From Endomicrobium sp. (GTDB lineage: Bacteria; Elusimicrobiota; Endomicrobiia; Endomicrobiales; Endomicrobiaceae), in contig JAISDI010000273.1 in the NCBI GenBank assembly GCA_031264895.1, forward strand, positions 1 to 23,300: DNA of 23,300 nucleotides, read 5' to 3'. The translations under genes and the position numbers were made by a program. The notes beneath the pieces are model-generated. The model made no database searches. It was not told the DNA's origin and saw nothing but the letters and a program-made list of their open reading frames with translations. Each line of letters opens with the position of its first letter. The first letter of the stretch is position 1. Positions 1 to 8,474 of the stretch are shown piece by piece.

Positions 1-1
1 A

Positions 2-1153
2 ATCAAAGACAGGCTTAAAGATAATATCCGTCCGAGTATTTTGGGACTTTTTGACGTTTATACAAAAGATATGCACGGTAAAACAGTCGTAGTTGTAAAT
101 ATTGCAAGCGGTTCTGAAGTTCCTTATTACATAAAACAAAAGGGGCGTTCAGAATCCGGCTGTTTTATCCGTATAGGTTCAGCTGTGCAGCCGATGTCAG
201 AAAAAATGATTGAAGGTTTAATGGAAAGACGTCATCCAATATCTTTAAGGAATATGCCGTCGAGTGTTCACGATTTAAAGTTTGCGCAGCTTAAAATATA
301 TTATGCCGAAAAGGGTAAAGAACTTAACGAACATTTTGCAGCAAATTTGAAATTCAGAACACCGGACGGCAAATACAATCAAATAGCTTATATCTTTGCC
401 GATGAAAACAGGTTTTCTATCAGGTTTGCTTTATGGTTAGGGAAAGATAGAACTTCAAAAACTTTCAAAAAAGAAGAATACGGCGACAGGTGTTTGCTTA
501 CCGCGCTAAGCAGGATTCAGGATAGAATGGATGTTGCCAATCAAACTCAGTCAAAAAAGCAGGGATTTAAACCGCGTTTAGACAAGAAATATGTAGATAA
601 AGAGGCGCTTCGCGAGGCGGTAATAAACGCTTTTGTTCATAATGATTATTCACGAGACGATACTCCTATTTTTGAAGTTTTTAAAGACAGGTTTGAAATA
701 ACGACTTACGGCAATCCTTTAGAGTATATGACAGAAGAAGCATTTTTCACAGGATGTTCAACGCCGCGCAATCCGGAAATTATGCGTGTATTTCAAGATT
801 TGGAGCTGGTAGAACATTTAGGTACGGGAATTCCTTATATCGTGGGTTTATATGGACGCGAAGCATTCCAAATCAGTAAAGTTGGAGTTCGGCTAACATT
901 AAAGTTTGATAAAAGCATAGAAGAAGAGGCAGAAAGGGAAGCTACCCAGAAAACTACCATGAAAACTACCATGAAAACTACTATGAAAATTCTTGAGGCA
1001 ATAGCGCAAAATCCAAAAATATCCGCTTCCGAATTGGCCACTGCATTAGGTTTGACTGTTGACGGTATAAATTGGAATTTGAAAAAACTAAAAGAACAAA
1101 ACAAAATCCGCCGTGTCGGAGCAGATAGAGGCGGACATTGGAAAGTTATTTAA
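2..1153 (+). CDS. AlbA_2/Schlafen-type ATP-binding transcriptional regulator, 5'-truncated by window edge
   Basis: The frame is open from base 2 with no stop, so the true start and most of the N-terminal AlbA_2 (Schlafen-type, putative DNA-binding) domain lie before the window; the TTG at 41 is only an internal codon. The visible part contains GRSESGCFIRIGS, typical of the end of AlbA_2. Next comes a GHKL-like region shared with the family once called RecG-like (COG2865), with EAVINAFVHNDY, STPRNPEIM and HLGTGIPYI. A C-terminal winged helix follows (KILEAIAQNPKISASELATA onward). Between the last two sits a KTTM repeat encoded by 12-bp units; Thr/Lys-rich repeats at this point are usual in the family. 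Likely a cytoplasmic DNA-binding regulator; its targets cannot be read from the sequence. It ends 408 bp before secA. Confidence 0.85.
   Translation: MKDRLKDNIRPSILGLFDVYTKDMHGKTVVVVNIASGSEVPYYIKQKGRSESGCFIRIGSAVQPMSEKMIEGLMERRHPISLRNMPSSVHDLKFAQLKIYYAEKGKELNEHFAANLKFRTPDGKYNQIAYIFADENRFSIRFALWLGKDRTSKTFKKEEYGDRCLLTALSRIQDRMDVANQTQSKKQGFKPRLDKKYVDKEALREAVINAFVHNDYSRDDTPIFEVFKDRFEITTYGNPLEYMTEEAFFTGCSTPRNPEIMRVFQDLELVEHLGTGIPYIVGLYGREAFQISKVGVRLTLKFDKSIEEEAEREATQKTTMKTTMKTTMKILEAIAQNPKISASELATALGLTVDGINWNLKKLKEQNKIRRVGADRGGHWKVI
950..985 (+). repeat. Three tandem 12-bp units inside the regulator gene
   Basis: Units AAAACTACCATG, AAAACTACCATG and AAAACTACTATG lie at 950-961, 962-973 and 974-985. 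A degenerate fourth unit may precede them at 938-949. They encode (KTTM)3 as a linker between the ATP-binding-like region and the winged helix. Because the unit is a multiple of three, copy-number change would lengthen or shorten the linker without breaking the frame. Confidence 0.9.
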
Positions 1154-1178
1154 AAATAAAATTTGATTGATGTGACAG

Positions 1179-1478
1179 ATGAACATTATCAGTTTGCTGG
1201 ATAACAAATCAATTAAACTTGCCAAAAAAAGATAAAAAATATCCGAAACTATACGAAAGAAATCAATTACAATCAAAGAAATTCAAAAAATCAAGGATAT
1301 ACTTGACGATAAGAAAATGGTGTTAGTTTTTGACGCAATGGAAGAAGTTTTCTCTAAAAACCCTGAAATATCGAATAAGGATTGGCTGAAATTTACCCAA
1401 GAATTTATTACATCGAAATCAAATAACATAAAAAGAGAGGCTTCTTTATATCAAGAAGTCTTTGATTTTATGTTCTAA
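1179..1478 (+). pseudogene. Decayed small gene with an in-frame stop
   Basis: An ATG at 1179 opens a frame read for 18 codons to a TAA at 1233-1235. The same frame then continues without a stop to the TAA at 1476-1478. The downstream part reads like real protein, for example KKMVLVFDAMEEVFSKNPEI and NKDWLKFTQEFI, and recalls HEAT-repeat-type hypothetical proteins (memory only). The stop lies beside an A-run (AAAAAAAGATAAAAAAT), a plausible site of an indel or nonsense change. The last residues overlap a hairpin and look unlike the rest, suggesting 3' truncation. A shorter ORF from ATG 1317 (53 codons) has no convincing ribosome binding site. I read this as a remnant rather than a working gene. 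It occupies most of the 408-bp gap before secA. Confidence 0.5.
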
Positions 1479-1504
1479 ACTATATGAAAAGGCTTCTTTT
1501 TTTT
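1438..1504 (+). terminator. Terminator/attenuator-like set of alternative hairpins upstream of secA
   Basis: Segment 1438-1446 (AGGCTTCTT) can pair with 1453-1461 (AAGAAGTCT). Alternatively 1453-1463 (AAGAAGTCTTT) can pair with 1488-1498 (AAAGGCTTCTT), which runs into eight T residues at 1497-1504. The two pairings exclude each other. The second resembles a rho-independent terminator with a long 24-nt loop. It may simply end transcription from upstream; attenuation is speculative. Confidence 0.5.
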
Positions 1505-1522
1505 ATCAATAAATTATATAAT
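1494..1522 (+). promoter_or_regulatory. Probable secA promoter (-10 TATAAT, weak -35)
   Basis: A perfect TATAAT lies at 1517-1522, 39 bp before the secA ATG. The hexamer 17 bp upstream is only TTCTTT (1494-1499), within the T-run of the preceding terminator. The -10 is good and the -35 poor. Confidence 0.45.
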
Positions 1523-1561
1523 CAATCTTTAAAAAAATATAGGTATTTTAGGGGAAAATAA

Positions 1562-4186
1562 ATGTTAAAGAGTATTTTAGGCGCAATTTTTGGTTCTCAA
1601 AACGAAAGGGACATTAAGGCTATAATGCCTATAGTCGCAAAGATCAATGAATTGGAACCTTCGATTCAAAAACTTTCCGACGATGAGCTGAAGGCTAAGA
1701 CCGTCGAGTTCAGAGAGAGGCTCGGAAAGGGCGAAACTCTTGACGATATTCTTCCGGAGGCTTTTGCCTGCGTGAGAGAAGCTTCGATCAGAACCATAGG
1801 ACTTAGGCATTTTGACGTTCAGCTCGTAGGCGGATATATTTTGCATAAAGGTAAAATTGCGGAAATGCGCACGGGAGAAGGTAAAACTTTGGTCGCCACG
1901 CTTGCTTCTTATCTTAATGCGCTGCCTGAGAAGGGCGTGCATATTGTTACCGTAAACGATTATCTTGCAAAAAGAGATAAGGAGTGGATGGGCGCCATTC
2001 ACGAAAAGCTCGGGCTTACCGTCGGAAACGTTTCGCACGATATTTCCAATGAAGAAAGAATGGCGGCTTATAAATGCGATATAACTTACGTTACAAATAA
2101 CGAACTCGGTTTTGATTACCTGAGAGACAATATGGTTATTTCTAAAGAAGAAAGGGTTCTAAGACCTCTTAATTACGCGATTATCGACGAAGTGGATTCG
2201 ATTCTTATAGACGAAGCGAGAACTCCTTTGATCATCTCTGGGGCTGGCGACGAGGCAACGGATAAGTATTACGTTTGTAACAGGATAGTTCCTCTTTTAA
2301 AAGGCAGAAAAATTACCGAAGCCGAAGAAATAAAAGCGAAATATGACGGCGTTGATTTGTCCGTCGGGTACGATTATTTGGTCGACGAAAAAAATCATAC
2401 CGTAGTTATGACAGAACAGGGAATACAAAAAGCAGAGAAAGTTTTGGGAATTAAAAATATTTATGACGATTTGCAGTCCGAATGGGTGCATCATTTAACG
2501 CAGGCCGTGAAAGCGCATAATTTGTTTCACAGAGACGTCGAGTATGTGGTAAAAGACGGCGAAGTCATAATCGTGGACGAATTTACGGGAAGGCTTATGC
2601 CGGGAAGAAGATGGTCAGACGGTTTGCATCAGGCTGTCGAAGCAAAAGAAAATTTAAATATAGCCAAAGAAAACCAAACTCTTGCAACTATAACTTTTCA
2701 GAATTTTTTCAGAATGTACAATAAAATCGCCGGCATGACCGGCACGGCTTCTACGGAATCTGCGGAGTTTTGGGAAATTTATAAGCTAGGCGTCGTGGAA
2801 GTTCCGACAAATAATCCGATGGTAAGAAAAGATTTTCCGGACGTAATATACAGAACCGAGCAGGAAAAAGACGAAGCTATTGTAAATGAAGTCGAACAAT
2901 GTTGGAGAAAAGGCCAGCCGGTTTTGGTCGGAACAAGGTCAATAGAAAAATCCGAAAAGATAGCTTCGATGTTAAGAAAAAAAGGAATTCCGCATCAGGT
3001 TTTAAACGCGAAATATCATGAGCTTGAAGCTCAGATCATCGCTCAGGCCGGAGCAAAAAGCGCGGTGACGATAGCTACAAATATGGCAGGAAGAGGAACG
3101 GACATAGTTCTCGGAGCCGGCGATTCGGTTCAGAACGAAGAGGTAAAAACTGCCGGCGGGCTGCACATAATAGGTACGGAAAGACACGAATCGCGAAGAA
3201 TCGACAATCAGCTAAGAGGACGTTCCGGAAGGCAGGGCGATCCGGGTTCTTCGAGATTTTTTCTGTCTATGGAAGACGAACTCATGAGGCTTTTCGGTTC
3301 GGACAGAATGTCTTATATGATGGATAAGCTTGGTCTTAAAAGAGGCGAAGATATTCAGCATCCGTGGATATCTAAAGCTGTGGAAGGCGCGCAGAGAAAA
3401 GTTGAAGGCATGAACTTTGACATAAGAAAACAGCTTATAGATTTTGATAATGTCATGAATAAGCAGAGAGAAGCAGTCTATAGGCTTAGAAACGAAATTC
3501 TTGAAGGCGGCGACGTAACCGATACGATCAAAGATATGATAAACGAATCCGTAGACGAAAAAGTTCAGCTTTGGGCGTCGGCAAAATATGCGGAAGAGTG
3601 GGACTGGATAAGCATTGAAGCGTGGCTTTTGAGAACGTTTGGAATAAAATATAAACTTGAAAACGAAGACATTATGAATTACGCTACGGCGGACGGTTTG
3701 AAAGAAGATATTTATGGAAAAGTCATGGAAGCTTATGAAAAAAGAAAAGAGCAGCTTACTGCCGAACTTTTATCATATATTCAAAGAATGGTACTGCTGC
3801 AAATGATAGATTCTTCGTGGAAAGATCATTTATACGAACTAGATCAGGTGAGAAGGGGAATAGGTTTCAGAGCGTACGCGCAGAAAGATCCTAAAATAGA
3901 ATATCAGAGAGAATCTTTCGCTTTGTTTGAGTCGATGATGAAAAGAATCAGGGAAAATACCGTCGAATATATATTTAAAGTTCAAGTAAATATTCAGCCG
4001 AGACAGCCGCAGGACGCCGCTTTAAAACAGCAGAACCAGCAAAATAAAATCAATCCTAATTTTGGCGCGGCAGACAAACAAAATAAAAAAATTAAAGCGG
4101 GTGATATAAGTAAAATAGGAAGAAACGATCCCTGCCCTTGCGGCAGCGGTAAGAAATATAAAAAATGCTGCGGAGCAAACCTGTAG
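1562..4186 (+). CDS. secA: Protein translocase ATPase SecA
   Basis: SecA is the motor that drives unfolded preproteins through the SecYEG channel, acting in the cytoplasm and at the inner membrane. At 874 aa it is of normal length. Walker A GEGKT lies at residues 105-109 and the DEAD-like box reads IIDEVDSILIDEARTP. MAGRGTDIVLG and QLRGRSGRQGDPGSS belong to the second nucleotide-binding half. The extreme C-terminus carries the SEC-C zinc motif CPCGSGKKYKKCC, which binds SecB and/or phospholipid in relatives. The ATG at 1562 has a purine-rich GGGGAAA stretch upstream, and the N-terminus aligns with the family. It leads a probable operon with two lnt copies and prfB; the gap to lnt is only 30 bp. 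Nothing looks broken. Confidence 0.98.
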   Translation: MLKSILGAIFGSQNERDIKAIMPIVAKINELEPSIQKLSDDELKAKTVEFRERLGKGETLDDILPEAFACVREASIRTIGLRHFDVQLVGGYILHKGKIAEMRTGEGKTLVATLASYLNALPEKGVHIVTVNDYLAKRDKEWMGAIHEKLGLTVGNVSHDISNEERMAAYKCDITYVTNNELGFDYLRDNMVISKEERVLRPLNYAIIDEVDSILIDEARTPLIISGAGDEATDKYYVCNRIVPLLKGRKITEAEEIKAKYDGVDLSVGYDYLVDEKNHTVVMTEQGIQKAEKVLGIKNIYDDLQSEWVHHLTQAVKAHNLFHRDVEYVVKDGEVIIVDEFTGRLMPGRRWSDGLHQAVEAKENLNIAKENQTLATITFQNFFRMYNKIAGMTGTASTESAEFWEIYKLGVVEVPTNNPMVRKDFPDVIYRTEQEKDEAIVNEVEQCWRKGQPVLVGTRSIEKSEKIASMLRKKGIPHQVLNAKYHELEAQIIAQAGAKSAVTIATNMAGRGTDIVLGAGDSVQNEEVKTAGGLHIIGTERHESRRIDNQLRGRSGRQGDPGSSRFFLSMEDELMRLFGSDRMSYMMDKLGLKRGEDIQHPWISKAVEGAQRKVEGMNFDIRKQLIDFDNVMNKQREAVYRLRNEILEGGDVTDTIKDMINESVDEKVQLWASAKYAEEWDWISIEAWLLRTFGIKYKLENEDIMNYATADGLKEDIYGKVMEAYEKRKEQLTAELLSYIQRMVLLQMIDSSWKDHLYELDQVRRGIGFRAYAQKDPKIEYQRESFALFESMMKRIRENTVEYIFKVQVNIQPRQPQDAALKQQNQQNKINPNFGAADKQNKKIKAGDISKIGRNDPCPCGSGKKYKKCCGANL

Positions 4187-4216
4187 TTTTGCGGCATGAC
4201 ATACTAGGTTTGTCCG

Positions 4217-5755
4217 ATGATGAAATTAAAAAAAGAGAAATTTTACATATTGTGTTGCATATTAACAGGTTTATCGGCGGCTTTTGCTTTTCCGAAGATA
4301 AACCTTGTTTTTTTGATGTGGTTTGCTTTCATTCCGCTTATTCACGTAGTTTATAAATCCTCAACGCTGCTTTCATTCATTTATGCTTTTTTTGCGGGTT
4401 TTGTTTTTAACGCGCAGGCAGATTTCTGGCTTATAGATACCGTTGATCTTTTTGCAGACGATTATGTCGTTGCGGTAATTTTTTATACCATGTTCTGTTC
4501 ATATTTTGCTTTGTACTGGGCTTTATGGGGAGCCGTGTCTTCGGCTTTAAAAAAATATTGTTCAAAGACTTGGCTGTTTGTAGTTTTGTCAGCATGTCTG
4601 TGGATTGTTATCGAATATATACGAACTTACATATTGGGAGAATGGCCATGGCTGATCGTGGGATACAGCCAATATTTATTCGTTTATCTGATACAAATCG
4701 CAGAGTTTACCGGCATTTACGGAATTTCTTTTTTGATAATGCTCATAAACGGTTTATTATATTTCGCAATTGCAGACAAAAAAAAATCTTATGCAATTGC
4801 CGCTTTGGTTCTTTTGTCGGCGGTCACTGCTTTCGGGGTTTCCAGATATTATTCATTTCAGAATTTCGGCGATAAAAAAGAATATACGGCTGCCGTCGTG
4901 CAGTCTAATATCGAACAATATAAGAAGCTTGACAATTCGCATAAAGCCGAAACGGCTGCGGTACTTGAGTCGTTTGCGTCCGAATTATCCGAAATCGGAG
5001 CGGATATTAACGTATGGTCTGAAAGCGAAATAATAAATTTTATTCCCGCGGATATCGAGTCTTATGTTTTTGCCGATAGAATCGCAAAAACTGCCGGCGC
5101 TTTTAACATATTGGGCGCCCCGTATCTTGACGGCAACGGAAGATTGTTTAACGCGATATTTCATTTTGACGGCAACGGCGGCTATGTCGCGATGCATACC
5201 AAAAATCATCTTGTGCCTTTCGGTGAATATCTGCCTGTGCCAAAATGGCTTGCCAAATTTTTGGAAGTGACGGATAAAGACGACGATTTACTTGAAGGCA
5301 ATGATACGAATATTTTTACTTCCGGAGAACTTGTGGCAGCTCCCCTGATTTGTTCGGAAAATTTCTTTCCGGATATTGTCAGGCGTTTTGTTTTATCCGG
5401 AGCTAAAGTTTTAACGAATCATACGAATGACGCATGGTTTTTAGATTCGTCGGCTCCGTATAAACATTTTGCCGCCAATATTTTTCGCGCCGTCGAAAGC
5501 CGTAAAGCCGTAATAGTCGCGGCAAACACCGGCGTTTCGGCAATAATAGACGCTTCCGGCAAAATAGCCGTTTCCACGCGCGTTTATGAACGCACGCTGA
5601 TAACGGGAACTTTTCGGCAAAACGATTACAAAACGTTTTATATACTTTACGGAGACGTTTTCATGAAGATATGTATTATTTTTATCGTCGTTTTTGCGGC
5701 GGTTATTTTTTATAAAAGGTACAAAGCCAAAAATGGCGCTAAAACAAATTTATAA
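4217..5755 (+). CDS. lnt: Apolipoprotein N-acyltransferase, copy 1
   Basis: Lnt transfers the third acyl chain onto the N-terminal cysteine of lipoproteins at the periplasmic face of the inner membrane. The 512-aa protein has about six hydrophobic segments over residues 1-210, then a nitrilase-like (CN hydrolase) domain. The catalytic triad is visible: E269 in WSES, K329 in HTKNHLVPFGEYLP and C379 in LICSENFF. A last hydrophobic segment follows near the C-terminus. The usual WPE(T/S) motif has become WSES, but the Glu is retained. The ATG at 4217 gives a double Met with a weak ribosome binding site; ATG 4220 is equally possible. It overlaps the second lnt copy. Its relation to copy 2 suggests duplication, so a specialised substrate is possible. 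Confidence 0.9.
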   Translation: MMKLKKEKFYILCCILTGLSAAFAFPKINLVFLMWFAFIPLIHVVYKSSTLLSFIYAFFAGFVFNAQADFWLIDTVDLFADDYVVAVIFYTMFCSYFALYWALWGAVSSALKKYCSKTWLFVVLSACLWIVIEYIRTYILGEWPWLIVGYSQYLFVYLIQIAEFTGIYGISFLIMLINGLLYFAIADKKKSYAIAALVLLSAVTAFGVSRYYSFQNFGDKKEYTAAVVQSNIEQYKKLDNSHKAETAAVLESFASELSEIGADINVWSESEIINFIPADIESYVFADRIAKTAGAFNILGAPYLDGNGRLFNAIFHFDGNGGYVAMHTKNHLVPFGEYLPVPKWLAKFLEVTDKDDDLLEGNDTNIFTSGELVAAPLICSENFFPDIVRRFVLSGAKVLTNHTNDAWFLDSSAPYKHFAANIFRAVESRKAVIVAANTGVSAIIDASGKIAVSTRVYERTLITGTFRQNDYKTFYILYGDVFMKICIIFIVVFAAVIFYKRYKAKNGAKTNL

Positions 5756-7235
5756 ATATATATTATTGAGCATACTTACGGGCATTGCGCTTGCTGCGTC
5801 TTTTCCGAAAATGGATCTGTTTTTTCTTGCTTGGATAGCGCTTGTTCCGCTTATGCGCGCTTTGATGCGCTCTTCGGTAAAAACTTCTCTTTTATTGGGA
5901 TTCATATCGGGATTTGTTTTTAATGCCGTCGGGCTTTACTGGCTTATCCCTATGCTTCATTTTAATACGGGTTCTTATGTTCAGGCGTTTGCAGCTGCCT
6001 GCGCGCTTTGGACGTATTTGGGATTATATTGGGCAGGGTGGAGTTTTTTCGTCAATATTTCGAGAAAATATTTTGCTTCTCCGTGGATCATATCCGTTTT
6101 TGCGGCTTGCGTTTGGGTATTGCTGGAATATATGCGCACATATTTTCTGACGGGTTTTCCGTGGATGCTCATAGGATATTCCCAGTACGGATTTACAGAG
6201 ATAATACAGATTGCGGAGTTTAGCGCGGTTTACGGAGTTTCTTTTTTGTTGGTAATATGCAATATGCTTTTTTACTTTTGGATCGCAAATAATAAAGGAA
6301 ACAAATATTTGTTTGCGGCGCTTGTCATTTTTATTGTGTTTTCTGTTTTCGGCGCGTACAGGCTGGACAAATTTAAATTTTTCGGAGACGAAGCTTTTAC
6401 GGCAGTCATAGTACAGCCTAATGTTGACCAATATAAAAAATGGGATCAAGCTTATAAAGACGATATTTTGTTCGATTTGGAAAAATATGCTTTTGAAGCG
6501 TCAGAAATTAAACCGGATTTGATAGTATGGCCTGAAACCGCCCTGCCGGACTTTTTGCCATGGGATAAACAGACTTATAAAACGGCAAAAAGAATAACGC
6601 AGACAGCCGGCGGATTTAGCATTATGGGAGCGCCTTACGGCGACGGTACGGGCAGATATTTCAACGCGGTATTTTCTTTCGGTTCCGACGGAAAAGGATA
6701 TACGTCGATCCATAGGAAAAATCATCTTGTTCCATTTGGTGAATACGTTCCTTTTCAGGATTTGCTGAGCAAATTTTTCGGAGTGTTAAACAGTTTGGGT
6801 AATTTTGTAAAAGGCGATGATGTGAGAATTTTTACGGACAATAAGATTTTTGCGGGATCCACTCTCTGTTCGGAAAATTTCTTTCCGGATATTGCCAGAA
6901 GGTTCTGTCTTAACGGCGCAAAAGTTTTGACAAACCATACAAATGACGCATGGTTTTTTGACACGGCTGCCCCTAACCAGCATTTTATGATGAACGTTTT
7001 CCGCGCCGTCGAAAACAGAAAAGCCGCGCTTGTTTGCGCAAATTCCGGCATTTCCGGAATAATCGAAGCGTCGGGAAGGATTATAAACTCGACGAAAGTT
7101 ATGCAAAAAGATATTATAAGCGGAGAGTTTCTACAAAATGATTATGTGTCTTTTTACACCGCGCACGGCGACGTATTCGTAAAATTGTGCGCGTTAATAT
7201 TGGTTTTTTTATTTATAACGATTTTAATAATATAA
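5733..7235 (+). CDS. lnt: Apolipoprotein N-acyltransferase, copy 2
   Basis: This is a second full Lnt, 500 aa from the ATG at 5733, where the sequence becomes MALKQIYKYILLSILTGIAL and aligns with the start of copy 1. A TTG at 5694 would add 13 residues but lies further inside the end of copy 1. The layout is N-terminal membrane segments, a CN-hydrolase domain and a C-terminal membrane helix. The triad is E268 (canonical WPETALP), K329 (HRKNHLVPFGEYVP) and C379 (LCSENFFPD). Spacing matches copy 1 residue for residue. Because its motifs are closer to consensus, it is the better candidate for the housekeeping enzyme. Its start overlaps the end of copy 1 by 23 bp, implying translational coupling, and prfB follows after 21 bp. 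Confidence 0.9.
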   Translation: MALKQIYKYILLSILTGIALAASFPKMDLFFLAWIALVPLMRALMRSSVKTSLLLGFISGFVFNAVGLYWLIPMLHFNTGSYVQAFAAACALWTYLGLYWAGWSFFVNISRKYFASPWIISVFAACVWVLLEYMRTYFLTGFPWMLIGYSQYGFTEIIQIAEFSAVYGVSFLLVICNMLFYFWIANNKGNKYLFAALVIFIVFSVFGAYRLDKFKFFGDEAFTAVIVQPNVDQYKKWDQAYKDDILFDLEKYAFEASEIKPDLIVWPETALPDFLPWDKQTYKTAKRITQTAGGFSIMGAPYGDGTGRYFNAVFSFGSDGKGYTSIHRKNHLVPFGEYVPFQDLLSKFFGVLNSLGNFVKGDDVRIFTDNKIFAGSTLCSENFFPDIARRFCLNGAKVLTNHTNDAWFFDTAAPNQHFMMNVFRAVENRKAALVCANSGISGIIEASGRIINSTKVMQKDIISGEFLQNDYVSFYTAHGDVFVKLCALILVFLFITILII

Positions 7236-7256
7236 GATACCCATAAGGAGTTTGAA

Positions 7257-8346
7257 ATGATTGAACGGCAGAAAGAAAGAATAGACGGTTTAAGGGGGTC
7301 TCTTTGATATTGACGTAAAATTGGAAAAAATCAAAGAGATTGAGCTTGAAATTGCAAACCCTGATTTTTGGAGCGATCAAAACAAAGCAAAAAAAACAAT
7401 GTCCAAACTAGATTCGCTAAAAAATATATGTATGCTTTGGCGCGATATGGATGGTCAGATAAGAGATTTGATCGAGTTAGAAGAGCTTGCAAAAAGCGAA
7501 AATGACGAAGCTCTTTTAAAAGAAGTTGAAAACGGAAGCGCAAAACTTGAAAAAGTTTTATCGGCATTTGAGACAAAAACAAAACTGGGCGGCGAGCGCG
7601 ACAGAAACAACGCCATCATGGCAATACATTCGGGAGCTGGAGGAACGGAATCCTGCGACTGGGCGCAAATGCTTGTGAGAATGTACTCCAGATGGGCGGA
7701 AGACAAAGGTTTTGAAATTGAAGTAGTCGACAGCCTTGACGGCGACGAGGCCGGCATAAAAAGCATTACAATGATAATAAAAGGCGAATATTCCTACGGA
7801 TTTCTTCAATCCGAAATAGGAGTCCACAGGCTTGTGAGAATTTCGCCTTTTGACTCGAATAAAAGAAGGCATACGTCTTTTGCTTCCGTTGACGTTATTC
7901 CAGAAGTTGACGACGAAATAGATATAACGATTGAAGACAAAGACATAAGAATAGACACTTACAGAGCATCCGGAGCAGGCGGACAGCATATAAATAAAAC
8001 AGATTCAGCCGTGAGAATTACGCATTTGGCTACGGGAATAATAGTGCAGTCGCAAAATGACCGTTCGCAGATAAAAAACCGCGCCACAGCCATGAAACTT
8101 TTAAAAGCAAGACTGTATGAACTTGAACGCGAAAAGCAAAGGGCTTCCTATGAAAAACATTACAGCGAAAAAGGCGCTATAGAATGGGGCAGCCAGATAC
8201 GTTCATACGTTTTCATGCCGTATCAGCTTGTTAAAGATACCCGCACCGGATATGAAACTTCTCAGGTAGCGGCCGTAATGGACGGCGATATTGACGGTTT
8301 TATAAGCTCTTATCTCAGTTGGAAGCTTGAAAAGAAAAAAAAGTAA
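7257..8346 (+). CDS. prfB: Peptide chain release factor 2 with programmed +1 frameshift
   Basis: RF2 recognises UGA and UAA stop codons and triggers peptide release on the ribosome. An AAGGAG at 7245-7250 precedes ATG 7257. Frame one runs 16 codons to CTT (7302-7304) followed by TGA (7305-7307). Skipping T7305 gives GAT ATT GAC and continues in the long frame to TAA 8344-8346, so the product is 362 aa, near the usual 365. Segments are 7257-7304 and 7306-8346. Anticodon-mimic SPF is at residues 196-198 and catalytic GGQ at 241-243 (SGAGGQHINKTD). Known autoregulation: low RF2 lets the ribosome stall at UGA and shift. It is the last gene of the secA-lnt-lnt-prfB cluster; the gapA promoter follows. 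Confidence 0.97.
7293..7307 (+). promoter_or_regulatory. prfB +1 recoding site
   Basis: The sequence AGGGGGTCTCTTTGA contains an internal Shine-Dalgarno-like AGGGGG, the slippery codon CTT and the in-frame TGA. This is the classic RF2 frameshift signal, differing from the E. coli form by TCT in place of TAT. The base after the stop is T, where E. coli has C. Confidence 0.95.
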
Positions 8347-8372
8347 TTGCGCTATAGCTCTATTTTGCCAAT

Positions 8373-8401
8373 TTGACAAGATTTTTTTTATTTTATACCA
8401 T
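8373..8401 (+). promoter_or_regulatory. Probable gapA promoter
   Basis: A perfect -35 TTGACA lies at 8373-8378. With a 17-bp T-rich spacer the -10 would be TACCAT (8396-8401, four of six matches). It lies 73 bp upstream of the gapA start and just after prfB, so gapA probably has its own promoter. Confidence 0.45.
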
Positions 8402-8474
8402 CATTATCAATAAAATAACAGATTTTAAACCATCCAGCCTATTCACAAATAAATTACTCAGGAGGATCACCATC

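Noticed and set aside
1317..1478. A SecM-like arrest peptide gene upstream of secA
   Set aside because: The peptide has no signal sequence and no arrest-like end, it lacks a ribosome binding site, and the frame extends upstream as a broken gene.
7257..7320. prfB as a frameshifted pseudogene
   Set aside because: The AGGGGG, CTT and TGA arrangement is the normal programmed recoding site, and both frames join into a full-length RF2.
8373..8474. N-terminal extension of GapA from TTG 8373
   Set aside because: The added residues do not belong to the family, the codon is part of the -35 box, and a strong AGGAGG sits before ATG 8475.
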